In this document: piece after piece, positions 33,841 to 42,435 of the stretch | Position numbering within the stretch: the stretch's first letter is position 1 | Layout: the number at the start of each line of letters is the position of its first letter | Notes under the pieces: generated by a model | The model's input: the letters and a program-made list of their open reading frames with translations, nothing else | What the model was told of the DNA's origin: nothing | Database searches by the model: none | Position numbers and translations under genes: made by a program | Assembly (NCBI GenBank): GCA_035438705.1 | Contig: DAORIV010000002.1 | Span: forward strand, 16,773-80,772 | Direction: 5' to 3' | From: C7867-006 sp035438705 | Lineage (GTDB): Bacteria; Patescibacteriota; Minisyncoccia; Phycocordibacterales; DATDWN01 | DNA: 64,000 nucleotides

Positions 33841-35555
33841 CCCCATTCTGTGACTCCTGTGATATTTCCAGTGAATTCTTCTCCGACGTGGTCCAGCATA
33901 TATTCAACTTGTTTGTATTTTATACTTGCTCTTTCAGCATCGGATGCTTTTTTCTCTAAATCAGAAGATGCTAAACAAATACTTTCATATTTTTGATACT
34001 CATCTACTTCAATTTTCCCACCTTTTAACTCTCTTTCAAGAAATCTATGAACTAAAACATCAGGATATCTTCTTATTGGAGAAGTAAAGTGTGTATAATA
34101 GGCGAACGCCAGTGAGAAGTGTCCGATATTTTTGGTTGAGTATGTTGCCTTAGCCATACTTCTAACAGTTGCTGTATTTATTAAATCTTCATTCGGAGTA
34201 CCTTTTACTTCTTTTAGAAGTGCATTTAAATCTCTAGAAGTCACAGCACCATCTTTGTTTTTAAGATCAAAGCCCATAGCTTTTAAAAATATAGCTAAGT
34301 CTTGTATGCGGTCTTTGTCTGGTGTTGGGTGAATACGATATACAGACTGTTTTCCTTTAAGCCCTTTACTTTGAGACATGAAAATATGTTTCGCAACAGC
34401 TCGGTTTGCAAGTAGCATGTATTCTTCTACAAGTTTGTGTGTATCAAGTCTTGATTTCTTATAAACACTTATTGGTTTACCTTTTTCATCTAACACAAAC
34501 TTTACTTCTTCAGTATCAAAACTCATCGCTCCATTATCTGATTTTTTCTTTTCAAGTTTTTTTGCTATTTCATTTAGTTTTCTAAGTTCAGCTTGGAAGG
34601 GTCCATCCTGTTTGCCAAGTATTACTTCGTTAGCATCTTCATATGTAAATCTTTTATCAGAATGTATTACTGTTCTACCAAACCATTCTTCCAATACTTC
34701 ACCATCTCCTGTCATTTTGAAAACAGCAGAAAAAGTGAACTTATCTTCATTTGGGTTTAGGGAACATAGGTCATTTGAAAGTACTTCTGGAAGCATCGGT
34801 ATAGTTCTATCAACTAGATATACTGATAAACCTCTTTTTTCTGATTCTCTATCAAGTTCACTACCTGGTGTAACAAAATGAGATACATCAGCGATGTGTA
34901 CTCCAATTTCAAAAGTGTTATTTCCCAAATCAACAAATGATATAGCGTCATCAAAGTCTTTGGCATCGAAAGGGTCAATCGTCATAGTCGTCACACCGCG
35001 CATATCTCTGCGATTCTTTACTTCGTTTTCAAAACCATTTTTATATTCACTCTTGATTCTATTCGCTTCCACTTCTACGGCATGGGGGAACTCAATTCTG
35101 AAACCTTTCTCTAGTATTATCGCTTCCATTTCGGTATTGTTTTCACCTTTTTTACCAATTACTTTTACTATTTCACCAGAAAGTGTGTCCCAATCCACGA
35201 TTTTTACCAATACTTTTTCTCCCTCCGCCACACCAGCTTCTTCAGAGAGAAATATATCCACATAAAGTCTTTGGTCATCTGGCACTACAAAAGTTTTACC
35301 ATCTTTTTTTGTTATAACTCCCACAAACTCATCTTTCGCTCTTTTTATAATTTTTACAACTTTACCTTGAACTCTATTTTTTATTTTTTCACCAGTTAAA
35401 ACTATTTCAACTGTATCTCCGTTTAGCGCACGGTTAATGTCTTTGGGTTGGATTTCAATATTGTTTTCTCTGTTTTTTTCTTCAGGGGTAGGATCAAAAA
35501 AACCAACACCTTTAGTGTTAAGTGTGATTGGCCCTATTAAGGAGTCTTTTTTCAT
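33841..35555 (-). CDS. rnr: Ribonuclease R (3' end in gap)
   Basis: About 571 residues of a processive 3'-5' exoribonuclease that degrades structured RNA. Cold-shock/OB domains (VGVITKKDGKTFVVPDDQ) precede the RNB catalytic domain with DPFDAKDFDDAISF (magnesium-binding aspartates), VHIADVSHFV and HFTSPIRRYPDVLVHR. The sequence ends in GVTEW, the beginning of the S1 domain; the apparent residues beyond the gap belong to another strand and frame. Divergent from rpsP. Confidence 0.93.
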
Positions 35556-35623
35556 AATTAGCCATATACTAACAAATCTTCTCGTATTTGACCATTTTCC
35601 TTCGTTCTGTTAGTATATAGCCC

Positions 35624-36025
35624 ATGTTGAAAATACGATTACAAAGAGTGGGTAGAAAGCACGAGCCATCATTTAGGCTTGTTTTGACTGACTCAAAGAA
35701 CTCTACAAAAAGTGGTAAGTACTTAGAAACATTGGGTCACTATGACGCTAGAAGAGGTGAAAAGTCAGAATTCAAGGGAGAAAGAATAAACTACTGGATG
35801 GGAAAGGGAGCTCAACTATCTGGAACAGTTCACAATCTTCTAATTGATAAAAAAATAGTTTCAGGAAAGAAAGTTAACGTTTTACCACTTAAAAAAGCTA
35901 TAGTAAAAGATGTTCCAGTAGAAGCTACTCCTGCACCAGCTCCAGTTGAAGCATCTACTCCTATCACATCAGAAGCTCCTGTAGAAACTCCAGCAGAAGC
36001 ACCTACAGAAACTCCTGCTGCATAA
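35624..36025 (+). CDS. rpsP: 30S ribosomal protein bS16 with Ala/Pro/Glu tail
   Basis: A 133-residue bS16: LKIRLQRVGRKHEPSFRLVL and GKYLETLGHYDARRG are characteristic. The conserved domain ends near residue 95 and is followed by a tail of about 35 residues rich in Ala, Pro, Glu and Thr (VEATPAPAPVEASTPI), unusual in length for the family. TAGTAT lies 7 nt before the ATG. It is followed by khpA and trmD as in the classical rpsP operon, but rimM and rplS are absent. Confidence 0.93.
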   Translation: MLKIRLQRVGRKHEPSFRLVLTDSKNSTKSGKYLETLGHYDARRGEKSEFKGERINYWMGKGAQLSGTVHNLLIDKKIVSGKKVNVLPLKKAIVKDVPVEATPAPAPVEASTPITSEAPVETPAEAPTETPAA

Positions 36026-36106
36026 TTTGGATAACTTGTTTGACCACTCTTAGTTTTGATTATAGAATTAATACTGTAATACTTTAAAATTAACTGAATT
36101 CGCTCT

Positions 36107-36424
36107 ATGGAAAATGATGTAAAATTTTTGGAATTTGTAGTGAAAGCTTTGGTTGAAAAGCCAGAAGATGTAAAAATAAATAGAACTGTAGATGAAATGG
36201 GTGTGCTTATGACTTTGGATGTTAATAAAGACGATATGGGTAAAATAATTGGTCGTGAGGGTAATACAGCTAAAGCCATAAGAACTCTACTCCGAGTTGT
36301 TGGGATGAAAAATAACTCTAGAGTTAACCTAAAGATAAACGAGCCTGAGGGTGTTATGGGAGAGACTAGAGCAACATCTGCTACTAAAAGTCTAGATGAT
36401 GCAATGAATGATTTAAAACTATAA
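36107..36424 (+). CDS. khpA: KH-domain RNA-binding protein (KhpA family)
   Basis: A 105-residue protein, mostly one KH domain: LEFVVKALVEKPEDVKI, then the RNA-gripping loop KIIGREGNTAKAIRTLLRV with GREG as GxxG. The KhpA family binds many RNAs with KhpB/Jag and affects division and translation in Firmicutes. The C-terminal extension is short. Location after rpsP is the conserved one. A hairpin terminator follows. Confidence 0.88.
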   Translation: MENDVKFLEFVVKALVEKPEDVKINRTVDEMGVLMTLDVNKDDMGKIIGREGNTAKAIRTLLRVVGMKNNSRVNLKINEPEGVMGETRATSATKSLDDAMNDLKL

Positions 36425-36451
36425 TAACGACTTAATACTTTTTAAAATAAA

Positions 36452-36485
36452 AAAGTTATAAACAGAAATGTTTGTAACTTTTTTT
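36452..36485 (+). terminator. Terminator of khpA
   Basis: AAAGTTATAAAC pairs with GTTTGTAACTTT (one G-U) followed by TTTTTT. Confidence 0.82.
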
Positions 36486-36521
36486 AGTAGGAATATAATT
36501 TATTAAAGATTGTGAGGTCCA

Positions 36522-36707
36522 ATGCCTCGATACATCAGTTGTCCTGTGAGTACTTGTGGTATGGCACAACCTTACCACGGGCAGGTTGTCTGTGACTCTT
36601 GCGAAAAGGAGATGTCTAACTGGCACATTGCCACGCAACTTCTTCACAATGTGACAGAGGCACATGACGCGTACAAACTGAAGAAGTCTGTTCCGATTGC
36701 AGCATAA
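36522..36707 (+). CDS. Small zinc-ribbon-like protein (cassette gene)
   Basis: A 61-residue orphan with four cysteines arranged CPVSTC and CDSC, consistent with a small zinc ribbon, followed by a His-rich helix (NWHIATQLLHNVTEAH). The ATG has GAGGT just upstream and TATAAT at 36494-36499. Own terminator, GC-richer than trmD and khpA. Function unknown. Confidence 0.65.
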   Translation: MPRYISCPVSTCGMAQPYHGQVVCDSCEKEMSNWHIATQLLHNVTEAHDAYKLKKSVPIAA

Positions 36708-36716
36708 TTTGTGTAC

Positions 36717-36745
36717 AAGGGACGCGTTTTGCGTCCCTTTACCTT
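36717..36745 (+). terminator. Hairpin after the zinc-ribbon gene
   Basis: AAGGGACGC-GTTTT-GCGTCCCTT; the T tract is short. Confidence 0.75.
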
Positions 36746-36760
36746 TTATAAAAATCGTGT

Positions 36761-36766
36761 TATAAA
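36761..36766 (+). promoter_or_regulatory. -10 box of trmD (leaderless type)
   Basis: TATAAA ends 6 nt before the ATG at 36773. Confidence 0.5.
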
Positions 36767-36772
36767 TATTAA

Positions 36773-37432
36773 ATGAGATTTCATATTATAACTTTGTTTC
36801 CAACTGCTTTTGATTCTTACCTAAATGAATCAATTATTGGACGTAGTATCGAAGATAAAAAAATAAAAGTAAATTTCTATAATCCTCGAGACTTTAGTGA
36901 TGACAAGTGGAAAAGAGTAGATCAAAAACCATACAGTGGAGGTCCGGGCATGGTTATACAAGCTTTGCCGGTCATTAAAGCAATAGAGAAAGCATTAAAA
37001 AAAATAAAGAATAATAAATATAAAATAGTTTTCTTTTCACCAGGCGGAAAACAGTTTACTACAGAGTATGCAAAGAAGATTACAAAAAAAAGTAAGACTC
37101 CTGTAACAGATTTTATTCTAGTGTGCGGTAGATATGAAGGTATTGATGCTCGTGTAAAAAAAGTATTTAAAATGGAAGAAATTTCCGTTGGACCATTTGT
37201 GTTAACAGGAGGGGAATTACCAGCAATGATTTACATTGATTCAGTATCACGACAAATAGAAGGCGTTTTGGGAAATTTTGATTCTTTGGAAGAGAATAGG
37301 ATAGCAAGTCATGATGTTTACACTAGACCTGAGGTTTTTGAATATAAAAGCAGGAAGTATAGAGTTCCAAAAGTATTATTGTCAGGAGATCACAAAAAAA
37401 TAGAGGAGTGGAAGTTGGGTAAAAAAAATTAA
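36773..37432 (+). CDS. trmD: tRNA (guanine37-N1)-methyltransferase
   Basis: A 219-residue SPOUT methyltransferase that makes m1G37 next to the anticodon and prevents frameshifts. Knot and active-site segments: FHIITLFPTAFDSYL, KPYSGGPGMVIQALPV, LVCGRYEGIDARV and EISVGPFVLTGGELPAM. The C-terminal domain is slightly shortened (E. coli 255). It has its own leaderless-type promoter although it lies in the rpsP neighbourhood. Confidence 0.95.
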   Translation: MRFHIITLFPTAFDSYLNESIIGRSIEDKKIKVNFYNPRDFSDDKWKRVDQKPYSGGPGMVIQALPVIKAIEKALKKIKNNKYKIVFFSPGGKQFTTEYAKKITKKSKTPVTDFILVCGRYEGIDARVKKVFKMEEISVGPFVLTGGELPAMIYIDSVSRQIEGVLGNFDSLEENRIASHDVYTRPEVFEYKSRKYRVPKVLLSGDHKKIEEWKLGKKN

Positions 37433-37447
37433 ACTATACTTTGTACA

Positions 37448-37498
37448 GAAAAACCCACCATAGTAGCAGATAGGTTTTCTGCCCTAGGCGGGTTTGCG
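37448..37498. terminator. Bidirectional terminator
   Basis: AAACCC/GGGTTT outer and GCAGA/TCTGC inner stems, with A and T runs on both sides, between trmD and the convergent 98-aa gene. Confidence 0.78.
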
Positions 37499-37780
37499 GT
37501 TTTTGTTTTCTCGAAGAAGTATTTCCCCGAAGCTGACAGTGAGGACTCTACTCTGTCGTTCCTGTAACTTTTCAAGTCTCTTCCTTTCCTTGTTTACTCT
37601 GCGAAGTGCATAAGCACTTTCAGGGTAATCAAGTGAGTCTAGGCAACCATGTAGTCTTGCAATAGCTACGCGAAGGCCTAGCTTGCCAGGGTTTTTCTTG
37701 AGGAGATTGTTTATCTTCTCAAGTTCAGTCTGTCCGAAGTAACTCAGTGCGAACCTTCGAAGCTTGTCTTCTCTTGTCAC
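37484..37780 (-). CDS. Basic helical hypothetical protein (cassette gene, GTG start)
   Basis: A 98-residue arginine/lysine/leucine-rich orphan, probably all helical (REDKLRRFALSYFG, INNLLKKNPGKLGLRVAIAR). The GTG at 37780 follows AAAGGAGGAG (37784-37790 core). Promoter TTGACA-N17-TATAGT at 37802-37830. GC-rich relative to the helicase gene upstream. No family recognised. Confidence 0.68.
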   Translation of the reverse strand: MTREDKLRRFALSYFGQTELEKINNLLKKNPGKLGLRVAIARLHGCLDSLDYPESAYALRRVNKERKRLEKLQERQSRVLTVSFGEILLRENKNRKPA

Positions 37781-37801
37781 AATCTCCTCCTTTCTATTAT
37801 T

Positions 37802-37830
37802 ACTATATATTAAATATGTATTTATGTCAA
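37802..37830 (-). promoter_or_regulatory. Promoter of the 98-aa gene
   Basis: On the minus strand TTGACA (37825-37830), exactly 17 nt, TATAGT (37802-37807). Confidence 0.72.
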
Positions 37831-37855
37831 TTGTTAGCTTTATAACACATACTGG

Positions 37856-37861
37856 TACAAT
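37856..37861 (+). promoter_or_regulatory. -10 box of the helicase gene (leaderless type)
   Basis: TACAAT ends 6 nt before the ATG at 37868. Confidence 0.5.
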
Positions 37862-37867
37862 GTTTGG

Positions 37868-39547
37868 ATGCTACAGTCACAGGCACTAGATATACTAAAA
37901 ATGGGGAAAAATGTTTTTCTTACTGGTCCTGCAGGTTCAGGTAAGACACATGTAATAAATTCTTATGTACAGTATCTAAAATCCCATGGTGTTGATGTTG
38001 CCGTCACAGCTTCAACTGGTATAGCTGCAACTCATTTAGGAGGTATGACAATACATTCTTGGTCAGGATTGGGAGTCAAAGATACACTTTCTGACTATGA
38101 CATTGATGATTTAATGGAAAGGCCTTACTTATATAAAAGGTTTAACAAAACAAAAGTTTTAGTAATTGATGAGGTTTCTATGCTCCATGACTTCCGTTTA
38201 GATCTTATAGATTGGATTTGTAGGCAAATGAAAAGAAATGAAAAACCCTTTGGTGGTATGCAGATTATTTTGTGTGGAGATTTCTTTCAACTTCCACCAG
38301 TTACTCGTTCTAGTTTTGGGTCATTTGATATAGAGAAAGAGTCTGAGTTTGTCTACAAGTCAGAAAGTTTTAGAAATGCTAAATTCACTATATGTTATTT
38401 ATCTGAACAACATAGACAAAAGGATAACACTTATTTAGGAATACTAAATCAAATACGTGAGAATAAAGTTTCTAGTAGAACTTTAGAATTGTTGAAATCA
38501 AGATTAAACCAGGATATAGAAAATTTTTCAGAGTTCACTAGACTTTATACTCATAATATAGATGTAGATGTTGTGAACAAGAAACATTTGGATTTAATTA
38601 ACACTACTTCCAAAAAGTATTACATGACTAGTTCTGGTTCAGCTGGACTGTCTGAAACGTTGAAAAAAAGTTGTCTTTCTCCGGAAGAACTCGAATTAAA
38701 AGTTGGTGCAAGGGTTATGTTTACCAAAAATCATCCAGAGGGTTTGTATGTAAATGGAACTTTGGGTGTAGTAAAAGAGTTTGATTCTTTTGGATCACCA
38801 GTTGTGGTTACAAATAGTGGAATAGAATTGGGAGTTGCTCCACAATCTTGGAAAATAGAAGAAGAAGGAAGAGTGAAGGCGGAGATAAGTCAGTTGCCTC
38901 TGAGGCTTGCTTGGGCCATTACTGTTCACAAAAGTCAGGGAATGTCTCTAGATGCTATGGAAGTCGATTTGTCGAAGTCATTTGTAAAAGGTATGGGTTA
39001 TGTTGCGCTTTCTCGTGTAAGAACATTGGATGGTATTAAACTTTTAGGTTTTAATCAGATGTCATTAGAAGTTTCTCCAGAAGTTTTAAGAAAAGATGAA
39101 GAGTTTCGAGATAAATCTCAGGACGCCGTTGATGATTTGAAAGCAATGTCTAAACAAGAGATAGTTGAAGCACAAAAGGAGTGGCTGAAGAAGATTGAAC
39201 CTGAAGAAAAAATTAAAATAAAAAAGAAGGAAAAGGAGATGAAGAAAAGTACTCATGAAATAACTTTAGAAATGTTAGAAGAACAAAAGCCATTAAAGGA
39301 CATTGCAAAGGCTAGAGGTGTTAAAGAGGAAACTATTATTTCGCATATTGAGGATTTGAAAGCTGAAAGAAGGTGTCCAGATATCGATTATTTAAAAAGA
39401 GAATTGAAAAGAAGTGAGTTAGAGGAAATAACAGAAGCATTTGAAGTCTGTGATACAGCAAGTCTTGGTCCGGTGTATAACTATTTATTAAAAAAGAAGA
39501 AAAAACCAAGTTATTTGAAGATTCGTATAGCGAGGTTATTTTTGTAA
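37868..39547 (+). CDS. Pif1-like helicase with C-terminal HTH_40 domain
   Basis: A 559-residue SF1B helicase. Walker A GPAGSGKT (20-27), Walker B KVLVIDEVSML (about 96), IILCGDFFQLPPV, and the late motifs AWAITVHKSQGMSLDAM and GYVALSRVRTLDGIKLLG define Pif1/RecD-type 5'-3' helicases. After a lysine-rich linker comes a winged-helix HTH_40 module (LEMLEEQKPLKDIAKARGVKE) as found at the end of RecQ-type proteins, probably for DNA binding. Likely acts in replication-fork or structured-DNA maintenance. Confidence 0.88.
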   Translation: MLQSQALDILKMGKNVFLTGPAGSGKTHVINSYVQYLKSHGVDVAVTASTGIAATHLGGMTIHSWSGLGVKDTLSDYDIDDLMERPYLYKRFNKTKVLVIDEVSMLHDFRLDLIDWICRQMKRNEKPFGGMQIILCGDFFQLPPVTRSSFGSFDIEKESEFVYKSESFRNAKFTICYLSEQHRQKDNTYLGILNQIRENKVSSRTLELLKSRLNQDIENFSEFTRLYTHNIDVDVVNKKHLDLINTTSKKYYMTSSGSAGLSETLKKSCLSPEELELKVGARVMFTKNHPEGLYVNGTLGVVKEFDSFGSPVVVTNSGIELGVAPQSWKIEEEGRVKAEISQLPLRLAWAITVHKSQGMSLDAMEVDLSKSFVKGMGYVALSRVRTLDGIKLLGFNQMSLEVSPEVLRKDEEFRDKSQDAVDDLKAMSKQEIVEAQKEWLKKIEPEEKIKIKKKEKEMKKSTHEITLEMLEEQKPLKDIAKARGVKEETIISHIEDLKAERRCPDIDYLKRELKRSELEEITEAFEVCDTASLGPVYNYLLKKKKKPSYLKIRIARLFL

Positions 39548-39568
39548 GCAGTGGTAAAATAATAGTAT

Positions 39569-40555
39569 ATGAAAAAACACTACTTATTAGGGTTTTTGCT
39601 GGTAGCTCTTTTTATTTTTCTATACCCAAAGAGAAATGGGATTTATTTTTTTAACCTAGATAGAATTATTTCTGAGCCAAGTGTAAAAATTCTAAATTTT
39701 GGGGATGTGATGTTTGATAGGGGTGTAAGAAATATTATTGAGAATCGCAAGAGAGATCCATTTGAATATATAAAAAAGGACTTAGATTTATTAAAAAGTG
39801 ATGTATTTATTGTAAATCTTGAAGGTCCAATAGTAGAAATGGACAGAAGTCTGTGCCAACAAAAAGCATACAACTTTCAGTTTGCACCTAGTACTACGGA
39901 AATACTTAAAAGTATTGGCGTAAATATAGTTACGATAGCCAACAATCATAGTTATGACTGTTTGATGCCAGGGTATGAAAGTACAATTAGATATTTGAAT
40001 TCTTCCGGCATTCTGTTTATGGGAGAAAAAGAGTATGAGAAAAGTTATACTACAAAAGTAATCTCTGGGAAGAAAGTTGCATTTGTCGGTATGGACGAAA
40101 CCGTTCAGCCTATTCCTGTATCCGGTTTTTATGAAGTGGTGCGGAAATTAAAAAATGAAAACGATATTGTGGTGGTAAATATTCACTGGGGTACGGAGTA
40201 TATGCTCTCTGCAAACGAAAACCAAATAGAGATTGCGCACAGGCTTGTAGACAGTGGTGCAGATGTTATTTTCGGACACCATCCACATGTTGTGCAAAAT
40301 ATGGAAGTGTACAAGGGTAGGGCAATATTTTATTCACTCGGCAATTTTGTTTTTGATCAAAATTTTGGAGACACAACAGTTGGGCTTGGAGTAAAAGTGG
40401 AGTTTAAAGAAAAAGAAACTATTTTTGAACTTTTTCCATTAAATATAAAAGTATTTGCACCAGATTTAATGAAAGGAGAAGAGAGGGAAAAATTCTGTAA
40501 GAAGTTCTTGGGGCAAATTCCAAACAAAGATTGCAGATTTGTGATAAAGATATAA
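39569..40555 (+). CDS. CapA-family poly-gamma-glutamate/surface metallophosphatase-like protein
   Basis: A 328-residue protein with an N-terminal membrane anchor (LLGFLLVALFIFLY) and a CapA domain: ILNFGDVMFDRGVR, VNLEGPIVE, IVTIANNHSYDC, VNIHWGTEY and IFGHHPHVVQNMEVYKGRAIFYSLGNFVFDQ, cited here in parts. The fold is that of calcineurin-like metallophosphatases. In Bacillus CapA helps make or export poly-gamma-glutamate; here, without CapBC, a general role in envelope polymer handling is more likely. Confidence 0.85.
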   Translation: MKKHYLLGFLLVALFIFLYPKRNGIYFFNLDRIISEPSVKILNFGDVMFDRGVRNIIENRKRDPFEYIKKDLDLLKSDVFIVNLEGPIVEMDRSLCQQKAYNFQFAPSTTEILKSIGVNIVTIANNHSYDCLMPGYESTIRYLNSSGILFMGEKEYEKSYTTKVISGKKVAFVGMDETVQPIPVSGFYEVVRKLKNENDIVVVNIHWGTEYMLSANENQIEIAHRLVDSGADVIFGHHPHVVQNMEVYKGRAIFYSLGNFVFDQNFGDTTVGLGVKVEFKEKETIFELFPLNIKVFAPDLMKGEEREKFCKKFLGQIPNKDCRFVIKI

Positions 40556-40578
40556 TATAAATGTAGATGGGGGTGCTC

Positions 40579-41124
40579 ATGAACGGATTTTCGCTTAGAG
40601 AATTTCTGGCAGTTGACCGTCAAGGAGCCCTGCAGTTTTTTATCGATGGACTTGTGGATGTTGTTGAGCCGGGCACAAGAAGCGATGAATTGCTCTATAA
40701 TGCATCCATTTTGGCTCACCATACACAGGTTTCTTGTTGTCATGAGGGTGAGGATTTACCTTGCCCCAAAAGTCTTACTTGCATTTTTGAGCAAAATATT
40801 TTGCTTAAAGATCCAAAACGTTATAAGGAGGAAGTTGAAATTAGTCCTGAGGCTGTTGCGTCCCAGATCCTTTTAATGTCAGGGTTTTTCAAGGGTAGGA
40901 TGAGGCATCGACACAACATAAACTGGTATCGTCATTATGGTGCCAGGTTTTATATGTGGGCCTCTGAAATCTCAGCACAAAAGAAGGAGGATTCCCGGGC
41001 AGAAGTTTTGCGAAGGATGGCTCTAAACTTTTCCTTCTGGGCAGAGAGACAGTATCGGCTCGATAGGAGTTTAAGGGACAAACCCTACCTCATTGAGTTG
41101 AAAACAAACGGCAGTGTTAACTAA
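40579..41124 (+). CDS. Hypothetical protein (cassette gene)
   Basis: A 181-residue orphan, cysteine-containing (VSCCHEGEDLPCPKSLTC) and otherwise helical, with a basic aromatic stretch (RMRHRHNINWYRHYGARFY). The ATG at 40579 is preferred over 40567 because GGGGGTG lies between them. TATAAT at 40551-40556 and a GC-rich hairpin after the stop make it a single-gene unit. GC content clearly above the neighbours. The cysteine cluster could bind metal. Confidence 0.65.
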   Translation: MNGFSLREFLAVDRQGALQFFIDGLVDVVEPGTRSDELLYNASILAHHTQVSCCHEGEDLPCPKSLTCIFEQNILLKDPKRYKEEVEISPEAVASQILLMSGFFKGRMRHRHNINWYRHYGARFYMWASEISAQKKEDSRAEVLRRMALNFSFWAERQYRLDRSLRDKPYLIELKTNGSVN

Positions 41125-41130
41125 GCAATA

Positions 41131-41160
41131 GGTCGGGCTAACCATGCCCGACCTTAACTT
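41131..41160 (+). terminator. Hairpin after the 181-aa gene
   Basis: GGTCGGGC-TAACCAT-GCCCGACC; weak T tract. Confidence 0.75.
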
Positions 41161-41171
41161 ATTTACTGTGA

Positions 41172-41177
41172 TATAAT
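41172..41177 (+). promoter_or_regulatory. -10 box of the 44-aa gene (leaderless type)
   Basis: TATAAT ends 6 nt before the ATG at 41184. Confidence 0.6.
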
Positions 41178-41183
41178 TTTTAC

Positions 41184-41318
41184 ATGCCAAAAAATTATTT
41201 AAATGATTTGAAAAGTAGTAAGGTTATAAAATCTACACCAAAGAAAAGTGGTAAGGGACAAAGCCTGCCTCCAAAAATGAAAGGCAAAGCTCCGCGACCA
41301 AGTAGGACTAATGGATAA
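41184..41318 (+). CDS. 44-residue basic protein (short gene)
   Basis: A short frame, starting MPKNYLNDLKSSK and ending in a Lys/Pro/Gly-rich tail (SLPPKMKGKAPRPSRTNG). It is supported by a TATAAT box at the 6-nt spacing used by other leaderless genes here, and by an immediately following SGNH gene 2 nt after the stop. The composition suggests a nucleic-acid- or envelope-binding peptide, but no family is recognised. Confidence 0.55.
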   Translation: MPKNYLNDLKSSKVIKSTPKKSGKGQSLPPKMKGKAPRPSRTNG

Positions 41319-41320
41319 GT

Positions 41321-41953
41321 ATGAATGAATTTGTAAAAAGAAATATTTTTCTGACCATTTTTGTTCTAGTTGTTTGTGTTTTTCTTATTTTTTATTTTGT
41401 TTTAAATAAAGATGATTATACTAATTATCCCTCAAATGGTACGGATATTGTTGCATTTGGAGATAGTTTAATACAGGGGGTAGGAGCATCGTCGTCTAAT
41501 AAAAATTTAGTTACAATCTTGTCGAAAAAAATCGGTAAACCTATAGTTAATTTAGGAGTTTCTGGCAACACAACTGCAGATGGGATAAGTAGATTAAATG
41601 AAATCGATAGATATAAACCAAAAGTAGTTATACTTTTACTTGGAGGTAATGACTATCTTCGTAAGGTTCCAAAAGAAACTACATTTAATAATTTAGGTAA
41701 AATAATTGAAGATATTCACAGTCGTGGTGCCGTAGTTTTGCTTTTGGGAGTTAGAGGAGGATTACTCAAGGATAATTTTGATGAAGATTTTGAAATTCTT
41801 GCAAGTAAATATAACACTGCATTTGTTTCTAATGTCTTGTCTGGACTCATTCTAGATAAAAGGTATATGTCAGATGAGATACACCCAAACGATATGGGTT
41901 ATGAAAAAATTGCTGAAAGGGTTTATCCAGTTTTGAAAGAAATACTAAAATAG
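41321..41953 (+). CDS. Membrane-anchored SGNH/GDSL hydrolase (TesA-like)
   Basis: A 210-residue protein with an N-terminal transmembrane anchor (IFLTIFVLVVCVFLIFYFVL) and an SGNH esterase fold: block I VAFGDSLIQG (Ser49), block II Gly in NLGVSGNTT, block III LLGGND (Asn near 111), block V DEIHPN (Asp and His near 185-188). All four catalytic residues are present. It likely deacylates lipids, peptides or surface glycans outside the membrane, near the CapA gene. Starts 2 nt after the 44-aa gene. Confidence 0.87.
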   Translation: MNEFVKRNIFLTIFVLVVCVFLIFYFVLNKDDYTNYPSNGTDIVAFGDSLIQGVGASSSNKNLVTILSKKIGKPIVNLGVSGNTTADGISRLNEIDRYKPKVVILLLGGNDYLRKVPKETTFNNLGKIIEDIHSRGAVVLLLGVRGGLLKDNFDEDFEILASKYNTAFVSNVLSGLILDKRYMSDEIHPNDMGYEKIAERVYPVLKEILK

Positions 41954-42001
41954 TTGTTGTGATATAATATTTTGAAATATTAAAATTAATTTATATTAAA
42001 T

Positions 42002-42337
42002 ATGGCAGAAAAAAATATGTGCAATGTTTGTGGTTCTGGAAACGGATATTGTGGTGAGTGTGGAAATATGTGTGGTTATCGAGGTAACAACTTGCTTAGA
42101 TGGCTACTTGGAATAATTATAATCACATGGATATTTTCAATGGGAGTTAGATTTGGAGAAATGAAAGCATACCTAGAGCAAGCTGGATACGGTAGGGGTC
42201 ATGTAAAAATGTATTCTGCTTCTCCAATGATGGGAATGAGTGTGATGAAAGATGCAGCATTTACAGTATCAAGCACAGCAACACCTTCAGCAGGAGCAGT
42301 GAAAGCCGGAACAGTACAAATCATTCAAGGTAACTAG
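42002..42337 (+). CDS. Cysteine-rich single-pass membrane protein
   Basis: A 111-residue protein. A short N-terminus holds six cysteines as CNVCGSGNGYCGECGNMCG, possibly a zinc or iron-sulphur site. A transmembrane helix follows (WLLGIIIITWIFSMGV) and then a Ser/Thr/Ala-rich exterior segment. No family recognised. TATAAT at 41963-41968 gives a leader of about 30 nt. It is part of the cell-surface group. Confidence 0.65.
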   Translation: MAEKNMCNVCGSGNGYCGECGNMCGYRGNNLLRWLLGIIIITWIFSMGVRFGEMKAYLEQAGYGRGHVKMYSASPMMGMSVMKDAAFTVSSTATPSAGAVKAGTVQIIQGN

Positions 42338-42358
42338 TCAATACTTTTTTCTGTAATA

Positions 42359-42402
42359 AATACCCCGTAACTGTCGTCACATATGGCAGTACGGGGTATT
42401 TC
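42359..42402 (+). terminator. Hairpin after the Cys-rich gene
   Basis: AATACCCCGTA pairs with TACGGGGTATT (42359-42369/42390-42400), followed by TTTCTGT. Confidence 0.78.
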
Positions 42403-42435
42403 TGTACTTAATTAATTTTAAATTCTAACAAAGTA

